Shown here piece after piece: positions 26,573 through 38,298 of a DNA stretch of 64,000 bases. Each line of letters begins with the position of its first letter. Position 1 is the first letter of the stretch. The DNA lies in contig NC_060112.1 in assembly GCF_021155765.1 (NCBI RefSeq), forward strand, positions 7,130,001 to 7,194,000, in the 5' to 3' direction. A program made the position numbers and the translations under genes. The DNA comes from Diprion similis (taxonomy: Eukaryota; Arthropoda; Insecta; Hymenoptera; Diprionidae). The notes under the pieces were generated by a model. That model was not told where the DNA came from. It saw only the letters and a list, made by a program, of their open reading frames with translations, and did no database searches.

Positions 26573-27206
26573 CGGTGATCGTCGACTGTTTCCTCGCGGC
26601 GTGTGGCAGAACGGGAGTGGTCGGATCGTCGAGGGACTGTTTGAGCCTGACCTCGTCGAGTTCGCGTTCTTCGTCGCGACGACGACTGCCGTCGGGAGTG
26701 GTTTCACCGTCGGACCGATCGTCGATGTCAGGAACGCGGTGCTCCTGGGGCGGCGTCATCTCGGCGTTCCTCGCGATTACGGTGGTGGTCGTGATGGACG
26801 CAGGCTTCTCCTCGCTAACCGCGAGGGTGGCCGTCTTGGCCTTGCTCGCTTTGCGTGGTGTGCCGGGGGCGTGTTTCCGCAGGTAGGGCATCCCGCGGAG
26901 GGCGTAGGGCTCGGGGACGACCTCCGTTGGCGCGACGACCTCCCAGGCGTACCTTGCCGAGCATCGCGGCACCCCTGACTGGAAATCGAAGCCCCATCGC
27001 TCCGCGTCGAGACGCGACTGGGCCTGCAGCTCACGCTCCGCAAGGGCGCGGGCCGCCGCGTGATCGATGGGCCCGAAAAGGTCCCGTCGGACCGGGGCCA
27101 GCTCAGCCTTCGTCGGCACGACGCGGCCGCGACCCTGCTGCAAACCGCCCGCCGAACTCCGGCCCATTTCCGTCATTAGCATCGGGTTCAAAACTCGCGC
27201 GCTCAT
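26573..27206 (-). CDS. dap: Gene 2 exon 1: dacapo, Cip/Kip CDK inhibitor
   Basis: First coding exon of a 248-aa Cip/Kip cyclin-dependent kinase inhibitor, a nuclear protein that blocks cyclin-CDK complexes to impose cell-cycle exit. ATG at 27206 opens MSARVLNP, the N-terminus expected of Dacapo, with a purine at -3. The CDI domain spans residues 40-102: cyclin-binding RRDLFGP (40-46), a 28-residue link, CDK-binding RWGFDF (70-75), RYAWEVV (85-91) and a VPEPYALRG segment (98-105) in place of the p27 LPEFYY 3-10 helix. The LF-to-W spacing is the same as in human p27. Residues 110-200 are low-complexity and charged, with several TP sites. The exon ends RKQSTIT plus one base at a GTGAGC donor (phase 1). 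Joining to 18,247-18,359 completes QSTITDFM. Drosophila Dap is about the same length. The frame stays open 76 codons upstream of the ATG, but that part is GC-rich with no domain and is probably 5' UTR. I am sure of the family and fairly sure of orthology. Confidence 0.92.
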
Positions 27207-28500
27207 ATCTCTCGCCCCTTGGGTACCCCTTATCGCCGCGGCGCGGCGCTCCGCGAGTCTCTTAGTCAGCACACGCGAGTCGCTCGTCTCAGTCCACCGC
27301 CTAGTCTCGGCCCGATTACCCAGCCGCGCTGGGCACCGACAGGCAAACACAAGACACACGAACTCGCGACTCACCAACACGGGCGCGAATCTCGCCCCGC
27401 GCGCGCAGCTACGACGACACACAACGATTATCACACGCCTCTTCTATTGCCGGACTCGGCCAGAAGGTGGGAAAGAGACGGACGAACTAACGTCGTTCAA
27501 AATGTCCGCCTCTTTTATCGCTGCTCAGACCTCTTCTTATTCACTCAAATATCCATTTCCCAAAGGTTCCAACCTCGATTTAGACGGTTTTCACGATGAT
27601 TATTGTCGACAATATTGTACGGAAACGTTTAGAATACTTTGGATGGCGGTATCGGGACACTTTCTCTCACGTACTTGGGAATATCTGTTTCTCGTGTGGA
27701 TTTTTACAGGCGAAGGATCGCGTTGCTGTGGATCACACACTGAGTCGAATCGGTATTCGGTGTTAATCACACGGTCAAAAGTCGAGACTCTGTGCTTGAA
27801 ACACCAAATCCCACTACTTTGAACACAAATTCCACCACTTGAACACGAGCGTGAAATCACACGGAACTATTTATCACACGGACCCGCGTAAACACGTACG
27901 CACTTAACACCGATGCGCGACTACACTCGAGGTTTCCGAACTAGCTTCGTACACACGTATGCATGTACGCACGCACACAGCGTCAGCCGAGTCGGAATGG
28001 ACGAGAAAGAAAAATGCGCGGGCTTCCTCGACTTCTTTCACTTCTCGCCCAATTTCTAGAAAGATTACTGAATAGTACTTGAACGGTTATCGCTGTGTTT
28101 ATATTGCGCACTTCTCTTCTGTTACACTTTATCTCGGCACGGAAGAAAACTCCTATTCACGAAACGACGACGACCGCGATGATGATCAAACCTCTCTTCG
28201 ATGCTTCTCTTTCTCGCGTGGTAGGAACCTCGAGGACTTGACGCGCCCGCGCAGTTAAGTGACCAGCTCACGGTTTAACTTCTCCCTCTGTGTGTACGTG
28301 CTCGTACCTACACAGACGGGTTTTTATGTGTGACTGGAAGCAGCGACGAGCAAGTCAACGCTGTCGACGACGAGAGAGAGCGCGGCTTGTAGAGAATATT
28401 GAAAATCTGGCAACGTTGCGGTCGGTGAGCGAGGCCTGAACTTCTGAGCGCGGAGCTCGCACACAAACTTAAAACTACCAATCAACCAACCAGGGACTTG
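27207..28500 (-). promoter_or_regulatory. GC-rich 5' flank / probable 5' UTR and promoter region of dap
   Basis: Immediately upstream of the dap ATG the sequence turns unusually GC- and CpG-rich, most strongly at 27.2-27.5 kb, then carries CACACG-rich stretches and a GAGA run (28,370-28,382) up to about 28.5 kb, where AT-rich DNA resumes. No acceptor site was found just before the ATG, so the 5' UTR may be continuous here. The transcription start cannot be fixed by eye. Confidence 0.45.
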
Positions 28501-29045
28501 AGGACTGTGGCGGAGAGACGGGTATCCGTGGAAGTGAAGTTGTTGAGAAATAAGGACGGCGAGATATGCCAGAAAGAGATTTTTTTCAGAGTTTTCTTAT
28601 TCTTGTCTTTTTGAGGAAATTTTTTTTTTTTTAAGTTTGTGGCGTTTTTTATTCTTCTTATTCTCTCTTAGTTTACGACGTTATAATTACGTTGTAATTA
28701 TCAATCGTTGAATTATCATCACTGTTATGAATATTCTCTCGACGAAAAACTACTACGTTGTCATCGGCACTTTGGGTTAAATAGTATTTTTTTTTTTTTT
28801 TAATTTCTTTCAATAATTTCCTCCACTTTTTTCAGAAACAAAATAATCTTTGCGGTAGTTAAGAAATTCTTTTGTCAAATCTACACGAGTACAAGGCACT
28901 GTATACAATCAATCATTGATGTTTTACAAATTACGCTGTTGAACATCTCCTCGTGGGTGCTGCATGTATTCACTTATGCCACATCATGTGGCGATACGTA
29001 TAAGTCTGCATGTATATGCCTACACCAGACGTGTGCATATCACAC

Positions 29046-29055
29046 TTCCCGCCAA
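29046..29055 (-). promoter_or_regulatory. E2F-like site upstream of dap
   Basis: TTCCCGCCAA on plus (TTGGCGGGAA on minus) matches the E2F/DP consensus. It lies about 1.8 kb upstream of the dap ATG. Confidence 0.35.
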
Positions 29056-29668
29056 TAACAAAAATGACAGTTGCAGAAGAGGCAGGCAGAACTTCTTCTC
29101 TCCTACCACTCCGTATTGTTGCGTTCTATCTATAGATGTACAGGAATTTTCGCGCGTTACGAGAAAATCGCGTTATTTTTATTTTGTTTTTTATTCTCCG
29201 GAATCTGGGAGTTGAATCGAACCGAGGTCGATTTCCGAGTCGAGAATCGAGGAAACGAACGAACAACCGAACGCGGGACTCTCAACTCAAACTCTCCTTC
29301 TTTCTTCCTCTCTCTCTCTTTCTCTTTTTCCTTTTTTTTCAAACCACTTTGCGCGCGCGCCTCCGTCGCGATCTCGACCGGGCGGTTGTGGAACGCCGTT
29401 TGAACGCGTTGCGTTTTTGATTCAGCGTCACACGGCAACTCCACACTCTCCCGATCCTCTCGGGGTGGGGCAAACCGAGTGTTGCAGGGAGGGGGAGAGC
29501 CAATTGCGCTTCCGTCCCGCCCTCTCCGCCCCAATTTTCTCAACACACATTCGCTCGCTCTGTCACTCTCTCTCTTTCTTTCTCTCTCTGTTTCTCTCCC
29601 TCGCTCTCTTTCTTTGTCTCTCGCCCGAACTCCCGATCTATCTATCTCTCTTATTTCTTGGCGGCCGG

Positions 29669-29682
29669 TGGCGCCATCTGCC
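29669..29682 (+). promoter_or_regulatory. CTCF-like insulator motif
   Basis: GCGCCATCTGCCGG fits the conserved CTCF core as I remember it (GCGCCMYCTRSYGG in reverse orientation). It lies in a CpG-rich patch at 28.9-30.0 kb between dap and gene 3. A single motif match is weak evidence. Confidence 0.3.
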
Positions 29683-32600
29683 GGGTTTTTCTGCGCCAAA
29701 AACATACCCACACACTTTCTTGTCTAGGTTAACGTGCGTGTCCCTTGGCCTGGCAACGCGTTGGCAGAGGTCGATCATACCCATGTGATGCGCGGACTCG
29801 TCCACCCCGGTTTTCCCAATTCCTCGATCGTCTGAAGAACCGCGGGCGGCACCCGCGACCCCTCCACCATTCTACCGCATCGTTTTCATCCCCACCAACA
29901 CGCTTTTGCGTCAGACGTGGTGGGGCTTCGCGATATTAACCTGTAACCGTTGACCGTGCGCACGCAGATCGTATGGGTATGATATAAGTGTCATATGCGT
30001 GTATGCGCGTACGCATTTGTGCACAAGGCGACGCAATACGGCGTGTGATAGCTAATTCTACACATATGCGTTTAAATGTATGTACATACGTACGCATGAG
30101 TGTGTGCATGTCATACATACGTTGTGTATGTACACTTTACTCTGCGAGAGTGCAGCTTGATAGCGATGATTGAATCTGAGAGATCGAGAACAAAAGAGCG
30201 GGATATTTGAATCGGACTCGATAATTGCGGAAAGAATTGAAGTTTCTTCTATTTTTATTCTGTACAGTTTTTTGAAAATAAAGTGTACGACTCGAGTCCC
30301 AATACAAACTTGAGGGAAAAATATCCTGAAAATAGAAAAGAATCGAATCGTTCATTTTATTCCAAGAATCCGATTTTTTATGTATACAAAATTCACATGT
30401 TCATATTGTAATACGGCAATCGGAATTCCCGTATCTTTGATCGAACGTTGTAAACTGTATTAACCGTATTACATGTATGTAAAGTAGATACAGCCGGTTT
30501 TATCCGATGGATATAATTTTGATCATTCGGTGTTCAAAGCGGTCGTCCAGGATTTTCGGCGAAGACGAAGAAAAAAAAAATAGATATCGATTTGTATTAG
30601 ATTTGTAGGAGAAAAAAATGGAAGGTTTTTTTTAACGGTTCGGGAGACCTCTTTAACCTATGTGACACTCGGCAGAAAATCTCGCGATTCCAATCGCTGA
30701 TTATATAGGTAACTTTGTTTGTGTATAATTTTATTAGGCAGCTGCTGCGACGCGAGATGTGAGAGAAATAGAAAAACAGATTACAGGGAAAGATCGCTGC
30801 CGTCAAACACCGCGTGTGTGCGTTAAATTCTAGATGAAATCGCAATCTAAGCATTGCGGGGGCTAAATTTTGTTTTATTCATGTATGCCCGTCTACGTAC
30901 AGCCATATATCTATGTATAATATACATACCGAAAGTTTTCGGTTCGTTGATACTTGGTACATAAATAATGTTGTATAACATCGCTTCCAATTTGCTGTAT
31001 TTACGTAATATACAAGAATTTTGCCGAACATTTTGTTTGGTTTATAATATTTCACATATGAGTAATTCAGCGTTAATTTGCTGTATTGAATTTTGCAGAT
31101 ACATACTGTGTTCGTTGAAATGTAAATATATGGATATATTTTTCTTCTTGGCAAAGTCATTACAGAATTTTGCGAGTCGAAGAAAAAATACTAATATTGG
31201 TACGAAATTTGTCGTGAAAGTTTTTCTCCCGTCAATGTCTTCACATTTTGCATTATATTTTCTTTCCCTCATCTATCACGTATTGGTTACATAAGTATAA
31301 TGTTTCTCGCTTTGAATAGGTACAAATATATATATATATATCATTCATCGTCATTTTCATTCATCATCATCTTCGATTCCTGCTCGTCTCAAGGTCGCCT
31401 CGTTTCATTTCTAAAGCGATTCTCGACGTAAACAAGTATCGAAAACGTTTCGAATGCTTTCTGCTGTGCAGCGCTGTCGTGTCGCTGTTTTTTTTTATTT
31501 TTTTTTTTTATTTTCAAACCATTAGGTACAGGCCTTATAGACCATGTCCCATTCGTGTGGCTGTCTTAACCTCGCGAGAATCAAGCGCAAATCGTCTATT
31601 ACCTCCAACCGCGCCAACCGCCGATAGCCAATCGACGATTCCCGCCTCGCCTTGCCCGCCACGCAACGAAACCCGATGGCGATGGCTGTCGCTGCGATCG
31701 ACGCGCCACCTTGCGGATTTAACGTTTAGTTTGTGTGGCCGCCGCTGGCGGCGCTCTTATGGCCTCGCTTTTCGAGGCGCGAAGCGTTCGAACACTGTTA
31801 TCTGTAGTACTTACTCCGTCACGAGGCGAGAGAGAAAGAGAGCGAGAAGGATGGGAGAATGAAAACAGATGAGCGCAATTATGACGGAATTAATGTTTTG
31901 TAGAATTCTTTTGATATTGAAACATGTCTGTCACAAATTGTACGAAACATTTGAACTATTATAATTAACTGTATTTATAGACTGATGAAAGATAGTAGAA
32001 ACATACGGTTTGATTTAGAATAACTTGGTGGTAGAAAAAAAGTCATATAGTTTATGAGTTGAACATGCGTGTATTTCTTTTTCGCCTTTTCTTTTCAGTA
32101 GTACCTACCACGCGATTTTCGTGGCAAACTTTGTAAGACTGCAGTGGAAGGGTATGCAATTATGCGTTGTGTTATGTCTCTTTTTTCTTAACCTCCGCAC
32201 TGCTCTTACTAATCAGGAAAAAAACTGATTATTTCTATTACAATTAGATTTATCGATGAAGACGTATGTACATACATACTCATAATCTTCTATTATTAAA
32301 AGTATGTAGAATAAGCAACATATTGAAGCCTATGATGCGTACAATATTGATTCGATGTCGTGTCACAATGAATCGATGCATCGATCGGTCGCACAGGTAT
32401 CCTGTATACCTATTAAATTGCATTCCAGAGAGAGATAAAGCGAGAGTAGAGAATGAGTTGGTAAGCGACTATACATGTATATGTTAGGGTAGCCCAAAGA
32501 AAATAAAGTTATTTTATTGCTATGCTAAAACAAATTAATTTTAAAAGATCGCTTACGCCACTTTTGTATACCGTATCTGATTAACATGCAAAAAATTAGC

Positions 32601-32687
32601 GATATTTTATAATTGAGCTTCAGGATTCTTCTTTCGCGGGAATTTGTTTTAGCCTACAAATCAACTTTTTCGATTCACGTCAAAAAA

Positions 32688-32691
<4 letters not shown>

Positions 32692-32725
<34 letters not shown>
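32692..32725. repeat. (AT)n microsatellite
   Basis: About 17 AT units in the dap-gene 3 interval. Confidence 0.93.
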
Positions 32726-32727
<2 letters not shown>

Positions 32728-34103
32728 TGCAGAACATTCTCTGGATTGCATTATTCATTCATTTATATACACACGAACGACAGAAGCGGGTACAAGCATG
32801 TGTTCTGTAACGATCATTATCATCATCATCATTATCATTATTGTCAGCTCCACGTGAGAACTGGGCCGCGTCTTTTGCATAACTCGTGTTTAGTCAACTG
32901 AATCGATGGACGAAAGAATCAACGAACTGCTACCGCAATTGAACGATGTTAATAATAACCGGAAGAATGGTAAACAATAAAAAAAAGTAATCACAATAAT
33001 AATGATAATAACAATAATAATGGTAGTAATAATGATAATCGCAGCGTGAATGGAAGAAAGAGAATAGAAAATCAGGGGAAAACCGAAATGACGCGAGATG
33101 GGCAATTAAAATTTAGTAAATTGAAAAAAAATGTGATATTTTTTCCTGAAATTTTCAAATCTAAAGACAATTGTTTCTGATATATGTATGATACTTCTGA
33201 TACACTTAATGGTATATGTAATAGGAAATTAAAGAATCTTTTCGTAATATGTATTTTAAAAAGCTATAATTGTACGTGCGAATACCTGGAGTCGGAATAG
33301 GGGAGAAAAAAGAAGGGGGAAATGAGACGAAAAGGAATAGAGAGGGTATCGAATCTCTTGGATCAACACTCTATCGCCGTGCGATGTTATCTGAGAGTCG
33401 GAACTTCGACCTTTATAGCCGCATGTTGTTTGGTCGGCGCTCTCTCTGCATCGCTGAAGCCAGACAGCGTGTCGCCTGTACCTAGTACAACAGGGATAAA
33501 TACGCCTTTTATAAACATATAATATGCATGATGCGCACGGATTTTTTGGCTCTAATGAAATCACAGTAATAACAATACTTATCTATCCGTGCTTCGCAGG
33601 CCACGTTTTTTTCTTCGTTTTTCTAATCAGAAAAACTCGTCTATAATAATCGGGTATGAAATTTTAAGTCGTAAGATTTTTTTTCAATCCTACATATATA
33701 CTTCGTTTATTCCGATACAATTATTTATGGGGTTATAGTAATTATAATCCCATGATTGAAAAATATCGTCTCAATTATTTGAGAACAAAAAAAGAAACAG
33801 TTAAAAGTGTATGCAATTGTTCTAAATACCTTGAATGATTTATCGAATGACGAAAGTTGCGCGAATCTGTCGCTCATTATTAATATATTGCGGACAATCA
33901 ATCCACGCAATTATACTTGCAGGAATCGTAGATCCTGGTGAAAGTTGTTCGTGCAGTTCAGCTCGAAACAAGTTCATTGTTCTTACGTAACACTTTGCGA
34001 TTAGTAAATATATAATATTCTCCAGAGGAAAATACCTATTCGGTTGCACATTTATGTAAGAATAGAAATTTCTAGCCTCGGTTTGGTTCGTTGGGTTTTG
34101 CAG

Positions 34104-34186
34104 GTTTGGGAAGGCGGTGGACGGGGGTGAGAGATTTAAATTTGGAAACCCGGACGCCGAGGATTTCTGCAAAGCTGCAGGTACCT
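34104..34186 (+). CDS. Weak plus-strand exon candidate, product unknown
   Basis: A GGGTTTTGCAG acceptor-like site and a GTAAGTAAG donor-like site bracket 83 nt. The open frame reads FGKAVDGGERFKFGNPDAED, then FCKAAGT. The flanks are AT-rich, whereas this block has balanced, codon-like third positions. No other plus-strand exons of a gene were recognised nearby, and no homologue comes to mind. Confidence 0.15.
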
Positions 34187-35275
34187 GTAAGTAAGTTTAT
34201 TGTATCCGAGTATTCGAGGGAAGAGACAGCCACCTGTTCACCGATGTGTACACAAGAAATTATTTAAATACCTACCCTGGCTTGCTTTGGATAATAAAAT
34301 GCGACCCTTGTTGTACAGCCGAACAGCTGACTTTGCACGAACCTTCGTTATGCGGGTGTATTATAACAAGAGATTCTAAACAGCGGGATACATTCGGAAG
34401 GTAATAGAGAAAAAGAGAATTAGGAAAATATTTAGTGAACCCTGTGTAAAAATCGTTGACAGAGGAAAAGATAGTGGCTAGATTTTTTTCCTTAATGCAA
34501 ATATCGTTTACACAGGGGCGGGAGGGAGTGTAGAAAAAGCATTTAATAAACAATATGACAACAAGAATAACATGTGCGTAATGAAATTTTTCAAACTTCA
34601 AAGATGTATACATTATATATTATCACATTATTATTGTTATTGTTGTTGCACATATTTCGAGAGAATATCATTATCATCACGAATGCGGTTTATAGAATTT
34701 TATCAAATACCGTATATGTTATGACAATAATTAAAATTTTTATACTATATGTATATCAAATTATCAAAAGTCTCTTAATTCCGAACACGTATAACATTAT
34801 ATAATTTTTATTCGCTAACGCTCGGAAGTTTCTTTTTTCTTTTTCATTATTTAAATAAGAAATAAATAAATAAATAAATGACTAAAAAATCTTATCAGTT
34901 AGATAAGAAAAAAAAAAAAAAAAAAACAGTAATAAAAATCAATAATATTACACGTATAATGTACCTAATGACTCGTGACTAATCTCTCTACTGGCCTAAA
35001 TTTTTACTTCGTAAATACACTTTATGCGTTGTAGATTCTTGGCATAGAATGCTTTTACAATTTTCTCTAACAAGAAGATCTATTCTCTGTACTTTCTCTT
35101 CTTCCCGTTCTGCTCGAATTAATATTCGACTATTCTTACACACAGGTATAAAATATTATCTAACAATTATTTGGAATATAGCATAACCGAAAAATGCTAG
35201 TCTTCCATTTTCTTTTCTCTTCTCTTCTCTTTTCTTCTTTTTTCCATAGACTCATATATTTATACACTTATATAG

Positions 35276-35461
35276 CTAATTATCATTACTATCAACTACT
35301 TCGTTCGGGTCAGTCTCTGAGTTTTCTTTTAATTCTTCGCTCCCTTTCTCGCTCAGTGAATCGAAATCCTCGTCCTTTTCACCCTCGCCGACTTTCACCC
35401 ATGCGTATTTACCCTCCAACGGTCTTTCGTTGGTGAAATCAAAGTTCCATCTCTTCTCAGC
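35276..35461 (-). CDS. Gene 3 last exon: intact CDK-binding half of CDI domain
   Basis: Terminal coding exon, only 122 nt from the previous one. The acceptor is TGACTGCCGCAG and entry is at phase 0. It encodes 61 residues and stops at TAG (35278-35276). The opening AEKRWNFDFTNERPLEGKY and then AWVKV are nearly the same as the p27 segment KWNFDFQNHKPLEGKYEW, which pairs with the CDK N-lobe. This is the best conserved CDI half in the window. The expected 3-10 helix (LPEFYY in p27) that fills the ATP pocket is not seen; an acidic tail (GEGEKDEDFDSLSEKGSEE) follows instead. There is no PIP box. A minus-strand AATAAA at 34812-34807 lies about 465 nt beyond the stop. The total protein is 145 aa with exon 38,231-38,298. 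Confidence 0.88.
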   Translation of the reverse strand, partial: AEKRWNFDFTNERPLEGKYAWVKVGEGEKDEDFDSLSEKGSEELKENSETDPNEVVDSNDN

Positions 35462-35583
35462 CTGCGGCAGTCAATTTCAAACTATTATTATCAGGCCTTA
35501 ATATATAAAATAATTAAAGCAAAAGTGTAACGACGCGAAATAACGAAAATTAAACAGTGAATATATATCTGCCGCAGCCATAC

Positions 35584-35767
35584 CTCTGCTAAACTCTTTC
35601 GCCCTTCCTCGGACAGGCGATTCGTCAGATTATCGTTGACGCCTGCCTTTCGACTATCCTGCGCATCCTGCCGCGGGCTTTCTTCGTCCTGAAAAAGTCG
35701 CCTCGCCACCCTCTTCGCTTCCGTTCGCCTGACTGCGAGATCTCCCTCCTGCATCGCAAGACGAGCC
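35584..35767 (-). CDS. Gene 3 middle exon: cyclin-binding half of a Cip/Kip inhibitor
   Basis: Internal exon of a third Cip/Kip gene. It is bounded by a strong acceptor (T-run then CAG at 35770-35768) and a donor GTATGG at 35583. It enters with one base completing a codon (phase 2 in) and leaves at phase 0. It encodes ARLAMQEGDLAVRRTEAKR, then VARRLFQDEES, where RRLF matches the p21 cyclin-binding RxL core although the following GP is lost. A charged helix-like segment ends SEEGRKSLAE and runs into AEKRWNFDF in the next exon. The distance from LF to the conserved W is 42 residues against 28 in p27, gene 1 and gene 2, so the linker is expanded. If exon 38,231-38,298 is not used, Met at 35754 could start the protein. 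Confidence 0.83.
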
Positions 35768-36622
35768 CTGAAAAAAAGTTGAAATTTTCCATCTATTGTA
35801 CTGCGTAAATTTTGATCACTTTTTGCGAGTATTTTTTTTTTTTTGATTTTTGGCTTTTTTTCCCCTCCGTTTGTTATAAAGCGAAATTTGGGTATTACGA
35901 CATATTTTTTGGAAGAAGATTTATTGTAAGAGGATTCTTCTTCCGTCTTGTTATGCTTGTGCTGTCGTATTATAATACAGTTTGTACAGTTTGCCCTTTG
36001 GAATTATAGAAGCCAATACTATGCGTGCAGCGCGGATCCGTTTCAAAGCGAAAGTCCGCCGTAATTTGAGCCATCGCGCTTTTGGTATCGCGAGCTTGGC
36101 GTCTAAATTTATTAATCGACAAATCGAACGCGTTTCGATGATTTTTGTAGAAGGAGAAGAAAAAAAAAAATTTTTCTTCCACTGAAAACCAAATTTTCAC
36201 TCTTAGCCCAATTTTGTATACCTACATTGTACAAGAAGTGTTTTTTCTTTTTTTCTCTCCTTTTTTTTTGTTGTATAAAATTTGATGTCCGTTTACTCAT
36301 TATTCTCAAGCGTTAAGAAATTTCAAATTTACACAGGCGTTTGTTCTTCTTGTGCGCACATGCGCGCATTTATATACAGACGTTGCAGAGAAAATGAGAG
36401 AAAAGAACGGCGCCTGCACCTGCTTCCGCAGATAACATATGACAAAGCGTTTTGACATAATCAATGCGGTTAGTCATTATTCTTACACATCCAAGCGTCA
36501 TCAAAATTTTAGTATTTTTTTTTCTTTATATTTCACTTTAAGACAAAAGGTTATTAATCTTATAAAGATAATGATCATTTCTTTATCATAGTATAATACA
36601 GGCTTCGCTTTCTGTACAAATA

Positions 36623-36627
<5 letters not shown>

Positions 36628-36664
<37 letters not shown>
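36628..36664. repeat. (AT)n microsatellite in gene 3 intron
   Basis: About 18 AT units inside the inferred first intron (35,768-38,230) of gene 3. Confidence 0.93.
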
Positions 36665-36673
<9 letters not shown>

Positions 36674-38230
36674 CACACACGCATGTAATATTGTAAATAA
36701 TTTGGCAGATGCGTCTATTCGTCTTATCGTCCCGCTCTGCAGAGTTGCAGGTTTTCGTGTTTGTTCCGCATTTTCGAAAATTCTTATCTGCGGAAACTGA
36801 GACCCTCATTGTATATTACAGACACGTGTAAGGGTTGTTTTTTTTTTTCATTCCATTTCACCACATTTTATCGGCGAGGTAAAGTTGAGCGAAAAAAGTG
36901 CAGCTGTAGCTGGTTTCGTGCAAAAAATATTAAACGTTGAGGAAAAAATCTCCTTTGGGCTAAAAATTTTGTCACGATAAAATAAATGAATTTAGAAAGA
37001 AAAAAAATGTTGTCACCTCTTTATACTGAAGCGGTTCTTCGCAGTCTGATTTACATCGTATAATATGTATTTAAATAATCATCTGCATATATGTATAATA
37101 ATTGAAGGTCATCGGCCAGGTTCAATCATATTAGCTACATCTTACCTCAACGGCTTGTGTTTGTGTGTAAATTTATCCAGAAATCGAAATAATTATTGCA
37201 CAAGAATTGCGTTTAATTATTCATAAACTTTTTATTTCGATTTATTTAATCTTCAGTCTCTTTTTTCAATCGAAGGAAAATATTTTGGTTGTTAGTTGTT
37301 CAATCCATCTCTCTCTCTCTCTTTTAAAAATTCACCACCTCTTACTCGATATTTATTTTTTTCTTGTCCCGAACACAGATTATCTTTGTTTCAAAAATTC
37401 TCGTCCATCGTGATTATTGATGAAAAGCGCGTCTGAGAGCTGCGAATTTCCGTCAATTTCTCTGTTTTTAATAATACAAGGAACTCTTTCTTGCTACGCG
37501 ATATTCGCGAGAAACGCACTGATTTGCCCCGGCGACTCTCCTCGAACATGGTTGCGAGCCTCTGTTGCACCCCTGAAATCGATACGAACCATTTGTTTCC
37601 AAGGGTGCGCTACACGTATACGGGGGTGGATCATCCTGCGCGCGCACTATCATTTTTATTATACCTATATTCATACTCATTCACGTTTGTTGACGCACAT
37701 TTCTTTCAGGGATCGTAAGTTCAGCCGGGTTGATAAAAATAGAAACAAAAATGACAGCATAATATTATAAATATCAGGATAAATAATGATTGATTTATAT
37801 TATACGTAGGTATAATACAACTGGAGTTCTCATATTATCTAGAAAGAATTATTCTGCATACACGTTATTGTAAAAATCTTTTAAAAAACATATTCGTCTT
37901 CCACTGCTGCATTTTATTTTATTTTATTTTGCCGTTAGGGTATACATAAAAATAGATCAATTTTCAAAATATTTTTATCAACTATCATTCGCAACATAAG
38001 GTTAAGGAAATTAAAACCGCTGGATAAGTATTTTGCAGAAAGTTACGTATAATTATCACTAAATTTATTCTGGATCGGATATATAACCAAGTTTAAATTT
38101 ACCCCAACACACTTTTTTTTCACTCACGCACTTTACATGAAACTCATTAAAGTTTCTGCCCCTGAAACTAATTATCGAGGGGACGATTTTTCACTTTTCA
38201 ATAATTTGTCGGGATCACTTTATTACTTAC

Positions 38231-38298
38231 CTGTTAAGTATCCTGGAATCGGGAAACGGTTGTGCGGATGTGCAGTTTATAAAACTCAAATCCGTCAT
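38231..38298 (-). CDS. Gene 3 probable first coding exon
   Basis: Candidate first coding exon of gene 3. It ends at an ideal donor (AACAG then GTAAGTAATA) and leaves two bases (AG) that join in frame with the G opening exon 35,584-35,767. From ATG 38298 it encodes MTDLSFINCTSAQPFPDSRI, then LN. The R-I-L-N just before the junction matches the R-V-L-N of MSARVLNP in dap, which favours this exon as the genuine N-terminus. The same frame is open to an upstream ATG at 38454, so a longer form (197 aa in total) is possible. The Kozak context at 38298 is weak (C at -3). No transcript evidence; exon and start are inferred. Confidence 0.55.

Larger units (their letters stand above)
30000..35190. other. 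Intergenic interval between gene 3 and dap
   Basis: AT-rich with simple repeats. A CpG-richer block at 31.5-31.85 kb contains a minus-strand GTAAGT donor-like site (near 31,812) and might be a 5' UTR exon. Nothing else was recognised except the weak plus-strand exon candidate at 34,104. Confidence 0.3.

Noticed and set aside
27207..27434. 76-residue N-terminal extension of the dap frame
   Set aside because: The frame is open only because the DNA is GC-rich. MSARVLNP at 27206 is the family start, and nothing conserved lies upstream.
26575..27822. Long plus-strand frames over the dap exon (up to 251 aa)
   Set aside because: They are antisense to a strongly supported CDI coding exon; the GC-rich composition keeps several frames open at once.
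29157..29711. 184-aa minus-strand frame rich in RERERE and RKK
   Set aside because: It is the translation of CT-rich simple sequence on the other strand and contains no domain.
32486..32510. TTAGGGTAGCCCAAAG, like a mariner terminus
   Set aside because: No inverted partner or TA-flanked opposite end was found within about 1 kb.
33840..34172. 110-aa minus-strand frame
   Set aside because: No family recognised, and it overlaps the more exon-like plus-strand block; chance length for AT-rich DNA.
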